From: Porticoccus sp.
GTDB lineage: Bacteria; Pseudomonadota; Gammaproteobacteria; Pseudomonadales; Porticoccaceae
Direction of reading: 5' to 3'
Length of the DNA: 64,000 nucleotides
Assembly (NCBI GenBank): GCA_002733125.1
Contig: NVUM01000004.1
Location: 55,988 to 119,987, forward strand
The stretch's first letter is position 1; each line of letters opens with the position of its first letter. The notes below the pieces were generated by a model. The model worked only from the letters and a program-made list of their open reading frames with translations. It was not told the origin of the DNA and ran no database searches. The position numbers were made by a program, and so were the translations under genes. Positions 53,332 through 62,099 of the stretch are shown piece after piece.

Positions 53332-54597
53332 ATGGCCGTTATTTGCAAAACAGTTGAAGAGGCATTGGCACCGATAAAATCCGGCGACAGGGTCTGGTGT
53401 CACTCCATGGCGGCAACGCCCTACAGGCTCCTGGAAGCGCTGGCCGTACATGTTTTGAGCCTTGAAAACGTCACACTGCTTCAGCTTCACCTGGAGCATG
53501 CGGAAGCGGTCTGCCAGCCCCAACTTGAAGGGCATTTGCGCAATCGCTGTTATTTCGTCAGCCATAGTACCCGGGAACTGGTGAATACCGGCAAGGCGGA
53601 TTACGTGCCCATCTTCCTCTCCGAAATCCCCAAACTGTTGCGCAGCGGTCGCCAGCCCATTGATGTCGCCCTGATTCAGGTGTCGCCCCCGGACCGTCAC
53701 GGCAATTGCTCGCTCGGTGTCTCCGTAGAGGCCACTCTGGCAGCCTGTAACGTGGCAAAAACCGTGATTGCCCAGATTAACCCGCAGATGCCCCGCACTC
53801 ACGGTGATGCAGCCATTTCATTGAAATCCATTGACTTCGTTGTGGAGATCGACAGCGAGATCCCCGCCTCTTCCCCTTCTGTGCCAAAGGACGAACACCT
53901 GCAGATTGGTGGCCATGTGGCAGAGTTGATTCGCGATGGTGACTGCCTGCAAATGGGCATTGGCGCCATACCGGATGCGGTGCTGGCGCATCTCGGTAAC
54001 CATCGACATCTGGGTATCCATACTGAAATGTTTTCCAGCGGTGTGCTGCCGCTGGTGGCATCGGGTGTCATAGACAACAGCAATAAGGTGATTCAGCCGG
54101 GTAAAATTGTCACCAGCTTTGTACTGGGTTCCGATGCCCTCTACGATTTTGTTGCTGATAACACCGAGGTGCTTTTTCTCGATGTGGAATATGTCAACAA
54201 CCCGGCAGTCATTCGAAAAAATGCTCAGGTGGTATCGATCAACAGTGCGATTCAGATCGATTTGTCCGGTCAGGTCTGTGCGGATTCCATTGGCGGAAAG
54301 GTTTATTCGGGTTTTGGCGGGCAGGTGGATTTTGTCACTGGTTCCCAGCTTTCAGAGGGCGGTCGCTCTATCATTGCGATGCCATCCACGGCTCTCTCTG
54401 GCAGTCAATCGCGCATCGTCAGCCACCTCTCGGGCGGCGCCGGTGTGGTGACGTCGCGTGCCCAGGTGGATTTTATTGTGACCGAGTATGGTGTTGCACA
54501 CCTGCATGGTCGCAGTCTTCGCGAGCGGGCAGAGCGATTGATTGCCATTGCACATCCGGATTTCCGGGAGGACCTGGCAAAATCTGTCAATTTCTAG
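53332..54597 (+). CDS. Acetyl-CoA hydrolase/transferase family CoA-transferase
   Basis: 421-residue member of the Cat1/4-hydroxybutyrate CoA-transferase family, which moves CoA between acetate and another acid. Visible features are VSPPDRHGNCSLGVSVEAT, LQMGIGAIPDAVLAHL, the HTEMFSSGVLPLV segment, and the C-terminal domain VVSINSAIQIDLSGQV, YSGFGGQVDFVTG and VDFIVTEYGVAHLHGRSLRERAERLI. Start ATG 53332 is preferred: GGAG is 11 bases upstream, whereas ATG 53323 is only two bases from it. The partner acid is unknown. It adds a further acetate/acetyl-CoA gene to the window, 25 kb from acs. It is convergent with the DUF3047 gene, the two stops overlapping by four bases. Confidence 0.87.
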   Translation: MAVICKTVEEALAPIKSGDRVWCHSMAATPYRLLEALAVHVLSLENVTLLQLHLEHAEAVCQPQLEGHLRNRCYFVSHSTRELVNTGKADYVPIFLSEIPKLLRSGRQPIDVALIQVSPPDRHGNCSLGVSVEATLAACNVAKTVIAQINPQMPRTHGDAAISLKSIDFVVEIDSEIPASSPSVPKDEHLQIGGHVAELIRDGDCLQMGIGAIPDAVLAHLGNHRHLGIHTEMFSSGVLPLVASGVIDNSNKVIQPGKIVTSFVLGSDALYDFVADNTEVLFLDVEYVNNPAVIRKNAQVVSINSAIQIDLSGQVCADSIGGKVYSGFGGQVDFVTGSQLSEGGRSIIAMPSTALSGSQSRIVSHLSGGAGVVTSRAQVDFIVTEYGVAHLHGRSLRERAERLIAIAHPDFREDLAKSVNF

Positions 54598-55262
54598 TCA
54601 CCGGTTTCGGGTGCAGCAGAAAACCAGATATCGCCATACCAGGCCCGTGCACTGAGACCGGTGTTGTCGGTATCGGTCATCAGGGCGACGGCCGCGATCT
54701 CCCCGGGTTCTTCATCGAACAGACGTCGATAATCGGCCAGTACATCCCGTTGTTCCTGTACCCATTGATCCTGCAACCCGCCACTACCCCGGACGGCGAT
54801 CATTCGGGCATTTGAGGTAAAGGCATTGGGCCACTCACTGCCTGCGGGCTGATTGCTCGACCAGACATAATTGATCGCACGGGTGCGCCAGAACCTCAGT
54901 CCACCGGAAAATACCACATAGAGCCGCGCCGGATAATCATCGCCGGCCTTGTGGCGCTCATTGTTGCCAGTCAGCAGGTCGTTGACTTTCCAGGACCAGT
55001 TCAGCAGTGGCGTCTGTTTCAGGTCAATGACTATTTCCCGGTAAAGGCCCGAGGCGCTGGCGCGACTATCAGCCCGCAGCACCTGTCGACCGTCATTGGG
55101 AACCAGCGCATAATCGGTTTTTCCGGCAAACACTTTGGTGTTCCACTGATCGAGCTGACCTTCGGAAAAGTTGCCGACATCGATTCGGTCAACCTCGGCG
55201 AGTGCTATCCCGGAACAGGGCAACAGTGCAGTGATGAGCAAGATTTTCAGCCATACCGCCAT
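54594..55262 (-). CDS. DUF3047 secreted protein
   Basis: Exported protein of about 222 residues. ATG 55262 gives a classical signal peptide (AVWLKILLITALLPCSGIALA), while the in-frame ATG 55301 adds thirteen residues in front. The mature part is a DUF3047 jelly-roll-like domain: WNTKVFAGKTDYALVPNDG, VLRADSRASASGLYREI, LNWSWKVNDLL, ARLYVVFSGGLRFWRTRAINYVW and the closing GLSARAWYGDIWFS. The family is common in proteobacteria, and its carbohydrate-binding-like fold has no proven function. The 3' end overlaps the CoA-transferase gene on the other strand by four bases. Confidence 0.82.
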   Translation of the reverse strand: MAVWLKILLITALLPCSGIALAEVDRIDVGNFSEGQLDQWNTKVFAGKTDYALVPNDGRQVLRADSRASASGLYREIVIDLKQTPLLNWSWKVNDLLTGNNERHKAGDDYPARLYVVFSGGLRFWRTRAINYVWSSNQPAGSEWPNAFTSNARMIAVRGSGGLQDQWVQEQRDVLADYRRLFDEEPGEIAAVALMTDTDNTGLSARAWYGDIWFSAAPETGD

Positions 55263-55442
55263 TGCTCGACAGGTTATTGGTGATGAAAGAGATGGGAGCA
55301 TAGGAATATCCGAACAAGGAGGGTAGCCCGGTCAGCTGTCCAATAAGGTAACAGGTTAGTGTGGATTGCGGGGCTGGGCAACTCGTCAGGCGCATCGAAA
55401 TCTGTAAGTGCTCGCTTCGTCAAAACAGGTAGCTTCGTATTT

Positions 55443-55787
55443 ATGCAGCAATTACCAGGTGAACTCACGACCATGGAGCGCCGCAGGCTTAAATACCTTG
55501 GGTTGGCATTGCTGCTGGCATTGTCACTGGGGATTGCACTCGCCCTGTACCTTGCTTCCGCAGTGGGTGCCGTGATTGCACTGGTGGTCGGTTACCTTAT
55601 CTGGAGGTTATTTATTCTGTTGATTGATCGGCAGCTGGCGTTGACCTGCAGTATTTGTCGGCGGCGGGGGTTGGCCGAAATACCGGGGTTGCCCTGCCGA
55701 CTGCCGGAATACCAATGCAGTGTATGCGGGGCACGCTTCAAGCAGGGCCGTCCCATATCGGCGGTGCAAACCGATAAAATCGACTGA
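55443..55787 (+). CDS. Small membrane protein with C-terminal zinc-ribbon motif
   Basis: About 114 residues; I do not recognise a named family. Two adjacent hydrophobic helices (LGLALLLALSLGIALALYLA and VGAVIALVVGYLIWRLFILL) are followed by a cytosolic tail with two CxxC pairs, CSICRRRG and CSVCGARF, spaced about 20 residues apart as in zinc ribbons. A further cysteine lies in LPCRLPEY between them. Start candidates are ATG 55443 and ATG 55473 (MERRRLKYLG); the open frame extends back to 55359 with no support there. It is divergent from the DUF3047 gene. Function unknown. Confidence 0.6.
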   Translation: MQQLPGELTTMERRRLKYLGLALLLALSLGIALALYLASAVGAVIALVVGYLIWRLFILLIDRQLALTCSICRRRGLAEIPGLPCRLPEYQCSVCGARFKQGRPISAVQTDKID

Positions 55788-55833
55788 ACAGCGGCTTGCC
55801 AAGCCAGTTTGCAGCGTGGCGGGGATGAAACAT

Positions 55834-56223
55834 CTAATGCCGGGTAGGGCTGATCAACTTGACGATCTGGCGGTCCGGTTCGCGAAACTCACCGGCTGCC
55901 TCCAGTGCTGACAGATAATCCTGCCAGTAACTCTGGTAGTTGATGGCAAGGTCGCGCAGATAGTCCCAGGTGAAAATACCGCTGTCGTGACCATCACTGA
56001 AGGTCACCTGCAGGGCATAGTTTCCCGAAGGGGCCACATGGGTGATACGGACACCATGTTTTCCCGACTGCAGTATTCCCTGTCCCTTGCCGTGTCCGCG
56101 GACTTCCGCGCTGGGGGAGTGGACCCGCAAATACTCTCCGGTCAGGGTAAACCGACTGCCATCGGCATATTCCAGCAGCAGGCTGCCTTCCTCAAGATTC
56201 AGTTTGATCTTTTCTGGTGTCAT
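55834..56223 (-). CDS. DUF971 domain protein
   Basis: 129-residue soluble protein of the DUF971 (gamma-butyrobetaine hydroxylase-like N-terminal) family: KLNLEEGSLLLEYADGSRFTL, LRVHSPSAEVRGHG, ITHVAPSGNYALQVTFSDGHDSGIFTWDYLRDLA. In eukaryotic hydroxylases the domain binds zinc, and some bacterial relatives are linked to iron-sulfur cluster proteins; the bacterial role is not fixed. ATG 56223 has GGGAG ten bases upstream, better than the GTG at 56232. It follows hslU by 44 bases on the same strand, the usual place for this gene in pseudomonads. Confidence 0.87.
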   Translation of the reverse strand: MTPEKIKLNLEEGSLLLEYADGSRFTLTGEYLRVHSPSAEVRGHGKGQGILQSGKHGVRITHVAPSGNYALQVTFSDGHDSGIFTWDYLRDLAINYQSYWQDYLSALEAAGEFREPDRQIVKLISPTRH

Positions 56224-56267
56224 CGCGGCCACACTCCCGGTTTTATGCGGCGCCCGTTATTTGGCAT

Positions 56268-57593
56268 CTAGAGAATGAATCGGGACAAATCTTCATCCCG
56301 GGAAATTTCATTCAGGTATTTATCGACATAGGCACTGTCAATATCGATGGGCTCGCTTTTTTCGCCGAGGTCAGAGGCTTCGAATGACATTTCCTCCAGC
56401 AGACGCTCCATGATGGTATGCAGGCGTCGGGCACCGATATTCTCCGTACGCTCATTGACATCAAAGGCAATTTCCGCAATACGCTTTACGCCATCGGCGG
56501 TGAAGCGGATGCGGAGCTTTTCGGTCGCCAGCAGCTCCCGGTATTGCTCGGTCAGAGACGCGCTGGGCTCGGTTAGAATTCGTTCAAAGTCACCACTGGT
56601 GAGGGATTCAAGTTCTACCCTGATGGGCAGCCTGCCCTGCAGCTCCGGAATCAGATCCGAGGGTTTGGAAAAGTGGAAGGCACCGGATGCGATAAACAGG
56701 ATATGGTCGGTTTTGATCATGCCGTATTTGGTGGAAACGGTGCAGCCCTCAATCAACGGCAGCAAATCCCGTTGCACACCTTCCCGGGAAATATCGGTAC
56801 CGGAGGTTTCGCCGCGCTTGGCCACCTTGTCAATTTCATCGATGAAAACAATGCCGTTCTGTTCCGCAACAGTTACCGCGCGAACTTTCAGTTCGTCATC
56901 ATTGACCAGTTTTGCCGCTTCATCCTCCGTGAGCTTTTTCATGGCCTGTGCCACGGTCATTTTTTGCCGACTGGTTTTGTTTTTCCCCAGGTTGGAAAAT
57001 ATGCTTTGCAGCTGGTTGGTCATCTCTTCCATGCCGGGCGGCGCCATGATTTCAACGCCCACCGGCGACGCATTGACTTCGATTTCGATCTCCCGGTCAT
57101 CCAGTTCACCCTGGCGGAGTTTTTTGCGGAATACCTGCCGGGTACCTGACTCCGTTTCCGTCTGTTCCTTGTCCCGGGCAGGGGGCAACAAGACATCCAG
57201 GATACGCTCTTCGGCGGCATCCATGGCGCGGTGCTGGACCTTCTGCATTTCCTGTTCACGCAGCTGCTTCACCGACGTCTCCACCAGATCGCGAATAATC
57301 GATTCCACATCCTTGCCCACATAGCCCACCTCGGTGAACTTGGTGGCTTCCACCTTGACAAAAGGCGCGTCTGCCAGCCGGGCCAGTCGACGGGCAATTT
57401 CAGTTTTACCCACCCCGGTGGGGCCGATCATCAGAATGTTCTTCGGTGTTACTTCATTGCGCAACTCCTCTCTGAGTTGCATGCGACGCCAGCGGTTGCG
57501 CAGGGCAATGGCTACAGCGCGCTTGGCTGCATCCTGCCCAATGATATGGCTGTCGAGTTCATGGACGATTTCACGGGGGGTCATATTGGACAT
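56268..57593 (-). CDS. hslU: HslU, ATPase of the HslVU protease
   Basis: AAA+ unfoldase that feeds proteins into the HslV chamber. 441 residues. N-terminal [41 protein letters not shown] start, Walker [15 protein letters not shown], the pore loop region [20 protein letters not shown] (GYVG), the I domain (about 110-240), Walker [14 protein letters not shown], sensor 2 region NIGARRLHT, and the C-terminal [16 protein letters not shown] that docks into HslV. It follows hslV after a 117-base spacer with several inverted repeats. Transcription probably starts at the heat-shock-type promoter before hslV. Confidence 0.97.
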   Translation of the reverse strand: MSNMTPREIVHELDSHIIGQDAAKRAVAIALRNRWRRMQLREELRNEVTPKNILMIGPTGVGKTEIARRLARLADAPFVKVEATKFTEVGYVGKDVESIIRDLVETSVKQLREQEMQKVQHRAMDAAEERILDVLLPPARDKEQTETESGTRQVFRKKLRQGELDDREIEIEVNASPVGVEIMAPPGMEEMTNQLQSIFSNLGKNKTSRQKMTVAQAMKKLTEDEAAKLVNDDELKVRAVTVAEQNGIVFIDEIDKVAKRGETSGTDISREGVQRDLLPLIEGCTVSTKYGMIKTDHILFIASGAFHFSKPSDLIPELQGRLPIRVELESLTSGDFERILTEPSASLTEQYRELLATEKLRIRFTADGVKRIAEIAFDVNERTENIGARRLHTIMERLLEEMSFEASDLGEKSEPIDIDSAYVDKYLNEISRDEDLSRFIL

Positions 57594-57656
57594 GTCTTGG
57601 TCTCTTGTTTCCGGTTGCCGTTAAGCCCTCGGGCTGTAGCGGCAAATAATGGAGCC

Positions 57657-57709
57657 CAACCGGGCAGTGTGAAGTGGTAACAGGGCTTCGCTCTGCCAAC
57701 ACCCGGTTG
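57657..57709. other. Nested inverted repeats between hslV and hslU
   Basis: Arms CAACCGGG (57657-57664) and CCCGGTTG (57702-57709) enclose an inner hairpin CAGGGC/GCTCTG with loop TTC near 57681-57695. A separate small hairpin, AGCCC/GGGCT, lies at 57624-57635. The spacer is unusually structured for an operon gap and may set the V:U ratio or protect mRNA ends. No T-run follows, so termination is unlikely. Confidence 0.45.
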
Positions 57710-57710
57710 A

Positions 57711-58250
57711 TCAGTAATCGAGTTGTTCGATCGTACGGTTGTGATTGGTATAGATACAGATATCGCCTGCGATGGCGAGTCCCTTCTCGACGATATCTCT
57801 GGCACTCAGCTCGGTGTTGTCGAGCAGGGCGCGTGCCGCAGACTGGGCGAAAGGGCCACCTGAGCCGATGGCAATCAGATCTTCTTCGGGCTGGATCACA
57901 TCACCGTTGCCGGTAATGATCAGCGAGGCTTCTTTGTCGGCTACCGCCAGCAATGCTTCCAGTTTCCGGAGGATGCGGTCCGAGCGCCAGTCTTTGGCCA
58001 ACTCCACAGCTGCGCGGGTCAGGTTGCCACTGTGTTGTTCCAATTTGGCCTCGAATCGTTCAAAAAGCGTGAAGGCATCGGCTGTGCCGCCTGCAAACCC
58101 GGCAATAATCTGATCTTTGTAAAGGCGGCGCACTTTGCGCGCGTTGCCTTTCATAACCGTATTGCCAAGGGTGACCTGGCCGTCTCCGCCGATGACAACA
58201 GTGCCATTGCGACGTACGGAGAGAATAGTGGTACCGCGATATTGTTCCAA
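57711..58250 (-). CDS. hslV: HslV, peptidase subunit of the HslVU protease
   Basis: Proteasome-like threonine peptidase. The N-terminus [28 protein letters not shown] contains the catalytic threonine after a short propeptide; [36 protein letters not shown] and [14 protein letters not shown] are standard. TTG 58250 is preferred: AGGAG lies six to seven bases upstream and the product then begins [10 protein letters not shown] as in many relatives. The ATG at 58274 would add eight residues, and its own ribosome site is poor. About 179 residues. A sigma32-like promoter sits 54-81 bases upstream of TTG 58250. hslU follows. Confidence 0.95.
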   Translation of the reverse strand: MEQYRGTTILSVRRNGTVVIGGDGQVTLGNTVMKGNARKVRRLYKDQIIAGFAGGTADAFTLFERFEAKLEQHSGNLTRAAVELAKDWRSDRILRKLEALLAVADKEASLIITGNGDVIQPEEDLIAIGSGGPFAQSAARALLDNTELSARDIVEKGLAIAGDICIYTNHNRTIEQLDY

Positions 58251-58303
58251 AAGATTCTCCTGTGGACTATCCATCGATCTGAAATAATTTTATACAGGGG
58301 ACT

Positions 58304-58331
58304 AGGTGGGGCCAAAATGCAGAAATTCAAC
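58304..58331 (-). promoter_or_regulatory. Heat-shock (sigma32-like) promoter of hslVU
   Basis: On the minus strand GTTGAA (complement of 58326-58331) is followed after 14 bases by CCCCACCT (complement of 58304-58311). These match the sigma32 consensus CTTGAA and CCCCATNT at an allowed spacing, and hslVU is a classic heat-shock operon. Confidence 0.65.
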
Positions 58332-58339
58332 AGTGACTG

Positions 58340-58687
58340 TTAGCCGGCGTCTCCCGTTGCTTTGTCTGCCCTGAGGTACAGTGCCCCGTTCTCAATGCGG
58401 TAGGGCACCATGTCCAGGTATTGGCCGGCACAGGGTCCGGCAACGCATCGACCACTATCCACCTCAAATAAAGCGCCGTGCGTACTGCACTGAATGTATT
58501 TCCGGTCATAGTCCAGAAAATGATCCGGCATCAGGTTCAAGGGTGCGCCTGTATGGGGGCAGTGGTTTTGATAAACAAATACTTCCTGTCCCCGCCTAAC
58601 CACAAAACAGCTTTTACCGGCGACATTCAGTTCCCTGCTGCCCGGATTCGGTAGCTCTGCCACATGGCAGAGCGGTTTTGCGGACAT
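58340..58687 (-). CDS. Rieske [2Fe-2S] protein
   Basis: 115-residue soluble Rieske-type ferredoxin. The two cluster-binding motifs are YQNHCPHTGAPLNL (CxH) and YIQCSTHGALFEVDSGRCVAGPCAG (CxxH), with the usual final strand DMVPYRIENGALYL. No membrane anchor or signal is present, so it is cytoplasmic and not part of a bc1 complex. It may serve an oxygenase or another redox enzyme, but none is adjacent. The start overlaps the htpX stop (ATGA at 58684-58689), so it is translated with htpX. hslV with its own promoter follows downstream. Confidence 0.9.
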   Translation of the reverse strand: MSAKPLCHVAELPNPGSRELNVAGKSCFVVRRGQEVFVYQNHCPHTGAPLNLMPDHFLDYDRKYIQCSTHGALFEVDSGRCVAGPCAGQYLDMVPYRIENGALYLRADKATGDAG

Positions 58688-59580
58688 CAGCCACCCCGGC
58701 GCAGTGTTTCAATGCGCTCGCTGAGGGGAGGGTGTGTCATGAACAGGCGCGAAGCATGTTCTTTCCAGCCACTGGAAATACCGAAAGCTGTAAGGGTATC
58801 CGGCATCTGGTTGGGCACGTGAGCCTGGGTTTCTTCCTGAAGTCGCTGCAGGGCCGAAATCATTGCCCCGCGGCTGGCCAGATGTGCACCGCTGGCGTCG
58901 GCGCGAAATTCCCGCCAGCGGGAAAACCACATCACAATCATTGACGCAAAAATGCCCAGTACCACCTGTAATACCATGACGATCATGAAGTAACCGATGC
59001 CGTGGCCACTGTTGTTTTTGAATACGGCCCTGTCGATAATCGAGCCGAGAATCCGGGCAAAAAACATCACGAAAGTATTCAGAACCCCCTGTATCAGCGA
59101 TAGGGTTACCATATCGCCATTAGCCACATGGCCGATTTCATGGGCCAGCACAGCGCGGACTTCCTCTCGATCAAAACGCTGCATCAGCCCGGCGCTGACC
59201 GCGACCAGGGCATCGTTCCTGTTCCAGCCTGTGGCGAAGGCATTTGATTGCTGTGCGGGAAAAATGCCGACTTCCGGCATGCCGATACCCGCTTTTTTTG
59301 CCAGGTCAGCAACCGTTTCTTTCAGCCAGCGCTCCTCGGGGGTCCGCGGCTGGTCGATCAGTTGCACGCCGGTGGACCGCTTTGCCATCCACTTTGAGAT
59401 AAGCAGTGAAATGAATGAGCCGGCAAAACCGAATATCCCACACATGATCAGCAGCCCGGTGAGGTTCCCCTGAACCCCTTGGGCGGCAAGGTATTGCTCC
59501 AGCCCAAGTACTTTTAGAATGATGCTGAACAGCACCAGAATGGCAATGTTGGTGCCCAGAAAAAGCCCGATTCTTAACAC
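58687..59580 (-). CDS. htpX: HtpX, membrane zinc metalloprotease
   Basis: Inner-membrane M48 protease that degrades misfolded membrane proteins, with FtsH. 297 residues. Four hydrophobic segments ([38 protein letters not shown], a segment near 160, and [22 protein letters not shown]), zinc site [15 protein letters not shown] (HEIGH, about residue 143), and the third ligand region [16 protein letters not shown] 59580 is chosen: GGAG lies eight bases upstream, giving a length close to E. coli HtpX (293). The frame extends upstream to 59631. A Cpx or sigma32 site was looked for but not clearly found. Confidence 0.95.
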   Translation of the reverse strand: MLRIGLFLGTNIAILVLFSIILKVLGLEQYLAAQGVQGNLTGLLIMCGIFGFAGSFISLLISKWMAKRSTGVQLIDQPRTPEERWLKETVADLAKKAGIGMPEVGIFPAQQSNAFATGWNRNDALVAVSAGLMQRFDREEVRAVLAHEIGHVANGDMVTLSLIQGVLNTFVMFFARILGSIIDRAVFKNNSGHGIGYFMIVMVLQVVLGIFASMIVMWFSRWREFRADASGAHLASRGAMISALQRLQEETQAHVPNQMPDTLTAFGISSGWKEHASRLFMTHPPLSERIETLRRGG

Positions 59581-59886
59581 GTGATCTCTCCTAGTGATAA
59601 TGTCGGCCAGTATGGTGTCAGCAACTGGCACCCCTGTAAGATGCGACTTGTTTTGAAAAATTCAATTGCCGGGTTGATGAATATCCCCGGCTGTCTTGTT
59701 GGAACGCCTGTCATAAACTGTCAATGGTTGTCGCGTTAAAAAGCAGTGATTGACTATAGCAAAGATGACCAGCCGGCTCTCCAGAAAGATTGATGGATTC
59801 CGGGTCGGGACTGCAGTCACCCGGTAGCAATCCGATGTACTATGTGGGCAGATTCCAATCTGGGTTCGCCAAAACGAGGTTCTGCC
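59581..59886. other. Intergenic region between htpX and the LEA14-like gene
   Basis: No gene is supported. It must contain the divergent promoters of htpX and the plus-strand lipoprotein gene. A possible heat-shock match on the minus strand (CTTACA, 17 bases, CACCATAC) is too weak to call. Confidence 0.4.
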
Positions 59887-60348
59887 ATGGCAGTAATGAA
59901 ACCGCTGGTAATAATGCTGATGGCACTGAACATGCTGTCCGGGTGCGCTCTATTGTCGTCGGGGCAGCCGCCGCCAGAAGTTCAGCTCAGCAATGTGGAG
60001 CCTGCCGGGAGAGAAGGGCTTGAGCAACGCTTTATGATCAGTTTGCGAATCCTCAACCACAGCAGCACACCACTGAATATTTCCGGATTATCCTATAGCC
60101 TCAATTTGGAAGGACACAAGCTGATCAGCGGGGTGGCCGGGGGGCTTCGGCCGATTCCTCCCCACAGTCAGGTCGCTATCAAAGTACCAGCCTCCACCAA
60201 CCTGATCAGTGGTCTGAAAATCATTGGTGCCTTTATGGAAAAGAACAGACAATCGGTGGATTTTGAACTGGAAACCCGGTTAAGCATGGGCTGGTGGCGC
60301 ATGCCTGTCACTGTGGTCGAATCGGGTTCGCTCGACTTGAGTCAATAA
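59887..60348 (+). CDS. LEA14/WHy-domain lipoprotein
   Basis: 153-residue lipoprotein. ATG 59887 follows GAGG by eight bases and begins signal VMKPLVIMLMALNMLSGC with lipobox LSGC. The mature part is a late-embryogenesis-abundant type 2 (WHy) beta-sandwich: PEVQLSNVEPAGREGLEQRFMISLRILNHSSTPLNISGLSYSLNLEG, PPHSQVAIKVPAS and FELETRLSMGWW. Family proteins are implicated in envelope or desiccation stress, without a defined mechanism. It lies 27 bases before the YiiX-like gene and probably forms an operon with it. Confidence 0.85.
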   Translation: MAVMKPLVIMLMALNMLSGCALLSSGQPPPEVQLSNVEPAGREGLEQRFMISLRILNHSSTPLNISGLSYSLNLEGHKLISGVAGGLRPIPPHSQVAIKVPASTNLISGLKIIGAFMEKNRQSVDFELETRLSMGWWRMPVTVVESGSLDLSQ

Positions 60349-60375
60349 TCCCCGGTTACATCGGATCAAGCGAAC

Positions 60376-61161
60376 GTGATACTCCAGCGAATAGGTGAAT
60401 GGTTAGCAAGCAAGCTGGCCGAGCCCAGATATCGCAGTACGATGCCAACCCGTACGGACCTGCTGGCGGCGACACTTCGTCCCGGTGACGTATTGCTCGT
60501 GGAGGGGCTGAGTCGTTTCAGTATCGCCATCAAGTATCTCACCCAGTCTACCTGGTCTCATTCCGCACTCTATATCGGTTCCTGGCAGGGACAGACGGGA
60601 ATGCTGGTGGAGGTGGATGTGCGCGAAGGGGTCAGGCTGGTTCCGCTGAGTCATTTTTTTGGCCTTCAGGCGCGTATCTGTCGGCCGGTGAAACTGGATG
60701 AAAGCGAGATAGCCGAGTTGATCGGTTATGCGACCGACAGGCTTGGCTATCATTACGACCTGAAAAATATTCTGGACCTGATGAGGTATCTGATTCCGAC
60801 ACCTCCGGTGCCGAATCGATGGCGGCGGCGGATGCTGTCGCTGGGCAGTGGTGATCCCACCCGAGCCATCTGCTCGTCCCTGATTGCCCAGGCATTCCAG
60901 TCAATACGCTACCCGATCTTGCCTACAATAACATTGGAAAAGGCCGTTGATCCCGATTTGCAGGAAATCTATCAGGAAATTCTTCATATTCGGCACCATA
61001 GTCTTTTTGTGCCGAGGGATTTTGATTTGTCGCCCTATTTTGAAGTGGTCAAACCGACCCTGGTAGCCGGTTTTGATCCTCATCTGGTGACCTGGGGTGA
61101 ACCGTCCGTTGAGCAGGATGTGCAGCCGCAGCAAGCATCCCGGCATATATCGGCGGATTAA
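60376..61161 (+). CDS. YiiX/YebB-like permuted papain-fold hydrolase
   Basis: 261-residue protein of the YiiX (NlpC/P60-related, permuted papain) superfamily. The His-containing segment STWSHSALYIGSWQG precedes the Cys-containing ICSSLIAQAFQSI (about residues 170-180), the reverse of papain, giving the predicted His/Cys pair. LRPGDVLLVEGLSRFSIAIKYLTQ is typical of the N-terminal strand. Likely substrates are amide or thioester bonds in the envelope or lipids; not determined. No signal peptide is seen, the first residues being an amphipathic helix (ILQRIGEWLASKLAEPRYRS). Start is GTG 60376. It is convergent with the MscS gene, 11 bases apart. Confidence 0.8.
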   Translation: MILQRIGEWLASKLAEPRYRSTMPTRTDLLAATLRPGDVLLVEGLSRFSIAIKYLTQSTWSHSALYIGSWQGQTGMLVEVDVREGVRLVPLSHFFGLQARICRPVKLDESEIAELIGYATDRLGYHYDLKNILDLMRYLIPTPPVPNRWRRRMLSLGSGDPTRAICSSLIAQAFQSIRYPILPTITLEKAVDPDLQEIYQEILHIRHHSLFVPRDFDLSPYFEVVKPTLVAGFDPHLVTWGEPSVEQDVQPQQASRHISAD

Positions 61162-61172
61162 CAGGTAGCCAA

Positions 61173-61997
61173 TTAACCCGCATTATCTAACAGACGAACC
61201 TCTCTCTGTGGGAAAGGTATGTTGATGTTGGCGTCAGTGAGTGCCTGAAAAATCGCCCCGTTCACCCGGAACCGCGTTTCGTGAAAATGTTCTGTAGGCA
61301 CCCAGAAACGCACCATGAAGTTAATCCCGCTATCACCAAAATTGTCGATGCCGATCAGAGGGTCCCGGGCCTCCGCAGCGCCCTGTTCTGCCAATACTGA
61401 TTGCAGTACCTTGACCACCGTCTCCGGGTCAGAGCCATAACTGACGCCCACCGTGGTTTCTGCCAGTTTGTTGGCAGCAGAATTGTGCAGAATCTCGCCG
61501 ACGATATGCCGGTTGGGAATGGTGATGCGCACATTGTCCTCATCCTTCAGGACGGTATAAGCGAGATGAACCTCGTCTACCAGTCCGGTTTCCCCCTTCA
61601 CTGTGATGGTGTCGCCCACGACGAAAGGGCGGGTAATGATAATATTCAGTCCCGCGCCATAGTTGGAAAGTAGTCCCTGAACGGCCAGGCCGGCCCCCAG
61701 TGAAATGGCACCAATGGCGGCCACGAAAGGTGTCACACTGATACCGATTTTGCCGAGGGCAATAATGGCCACGCCCACCAGAATGACAATTTTGACAAAG
61801 CTGGCGATAAAGCGGCTCAGGGTGATATCGAGGGACTTTTTCTCACACAGTCTGAGTGTTGCGGCCGACACTTTGGATGCCACAAACATGCCGATCAGAA
61901 AAACGATCAGTGCGCCAACCAACTGGAAGCTGTAGTTGACAAAAAATTGCACAATACTGTTGTAGATTGCCTCGACTTGCTGAATTTCTTCCTGCAT
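61173..61997 (-). CDS. MscS-type mechanosensitive channel
   Basis: 274-residue small-conductance mechanosensitive channel that relieves osmotic down-shock. Three helices are visible: FQLVGALIVFLIGMFVASKV, FVKIVILVGVAIIALGKIGI, and the pore helix VTPFVAAIGAISLGAGLAVQGLLSNYGAGL with the Gly/Ala pattern of MscS. The beta domain FVVGDTITVKGETGLVDEVHLAYTVLKDEDNVRITIPNRHIVGE and the alpha-beta C-terminal domain follow. Length and order match E. coli MscS (286 residues). Single gene on the minus strand. Distinct from the TM-helix-repeat protein at 13.9-15.3 kb, which lacks this beta domain. Confidence 0.94.
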   Translation of the reverse strand: MQEEIQQVEAIYNSIVQFFVNYSFQLVGALIVFLIGMFVASKVSAATLRLCEKKSLDITLSRFIASFVKIVILVGVAIIALGKIGISVTPFVAAIGAISLGAGLAVQGLLSNYGAGLNIIITRPFVVGDTITVKGETGLVDEVHLAYTVLKDEDNVRITIPNRHIVGEILHNSAANKLAETTVGVSYGSDPETVVKVLQSVLAEQGAAEARDPLIGIDNFGDSGINFMVRFWVPTEHFHETRFRVNGAIFQALTDANINIPFPQREVRLLDNAG

Positions 61998-62099
61998 GGG
62001 TGGTCACTCCTGCTGTGTTTTGGGCGAAGCATAGCAAAATACTATTCGGCATATTAAGGTGTTATTTTTCCGACAGGCTGTATTCCCGGTAAAACCTAC

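Noticed and set aside
59581..59700. sigma32 promoter before htpX
   Set aside because: The best match (CTTACA, 17 bases, CACCATAC) departs from consensus in both boxes.
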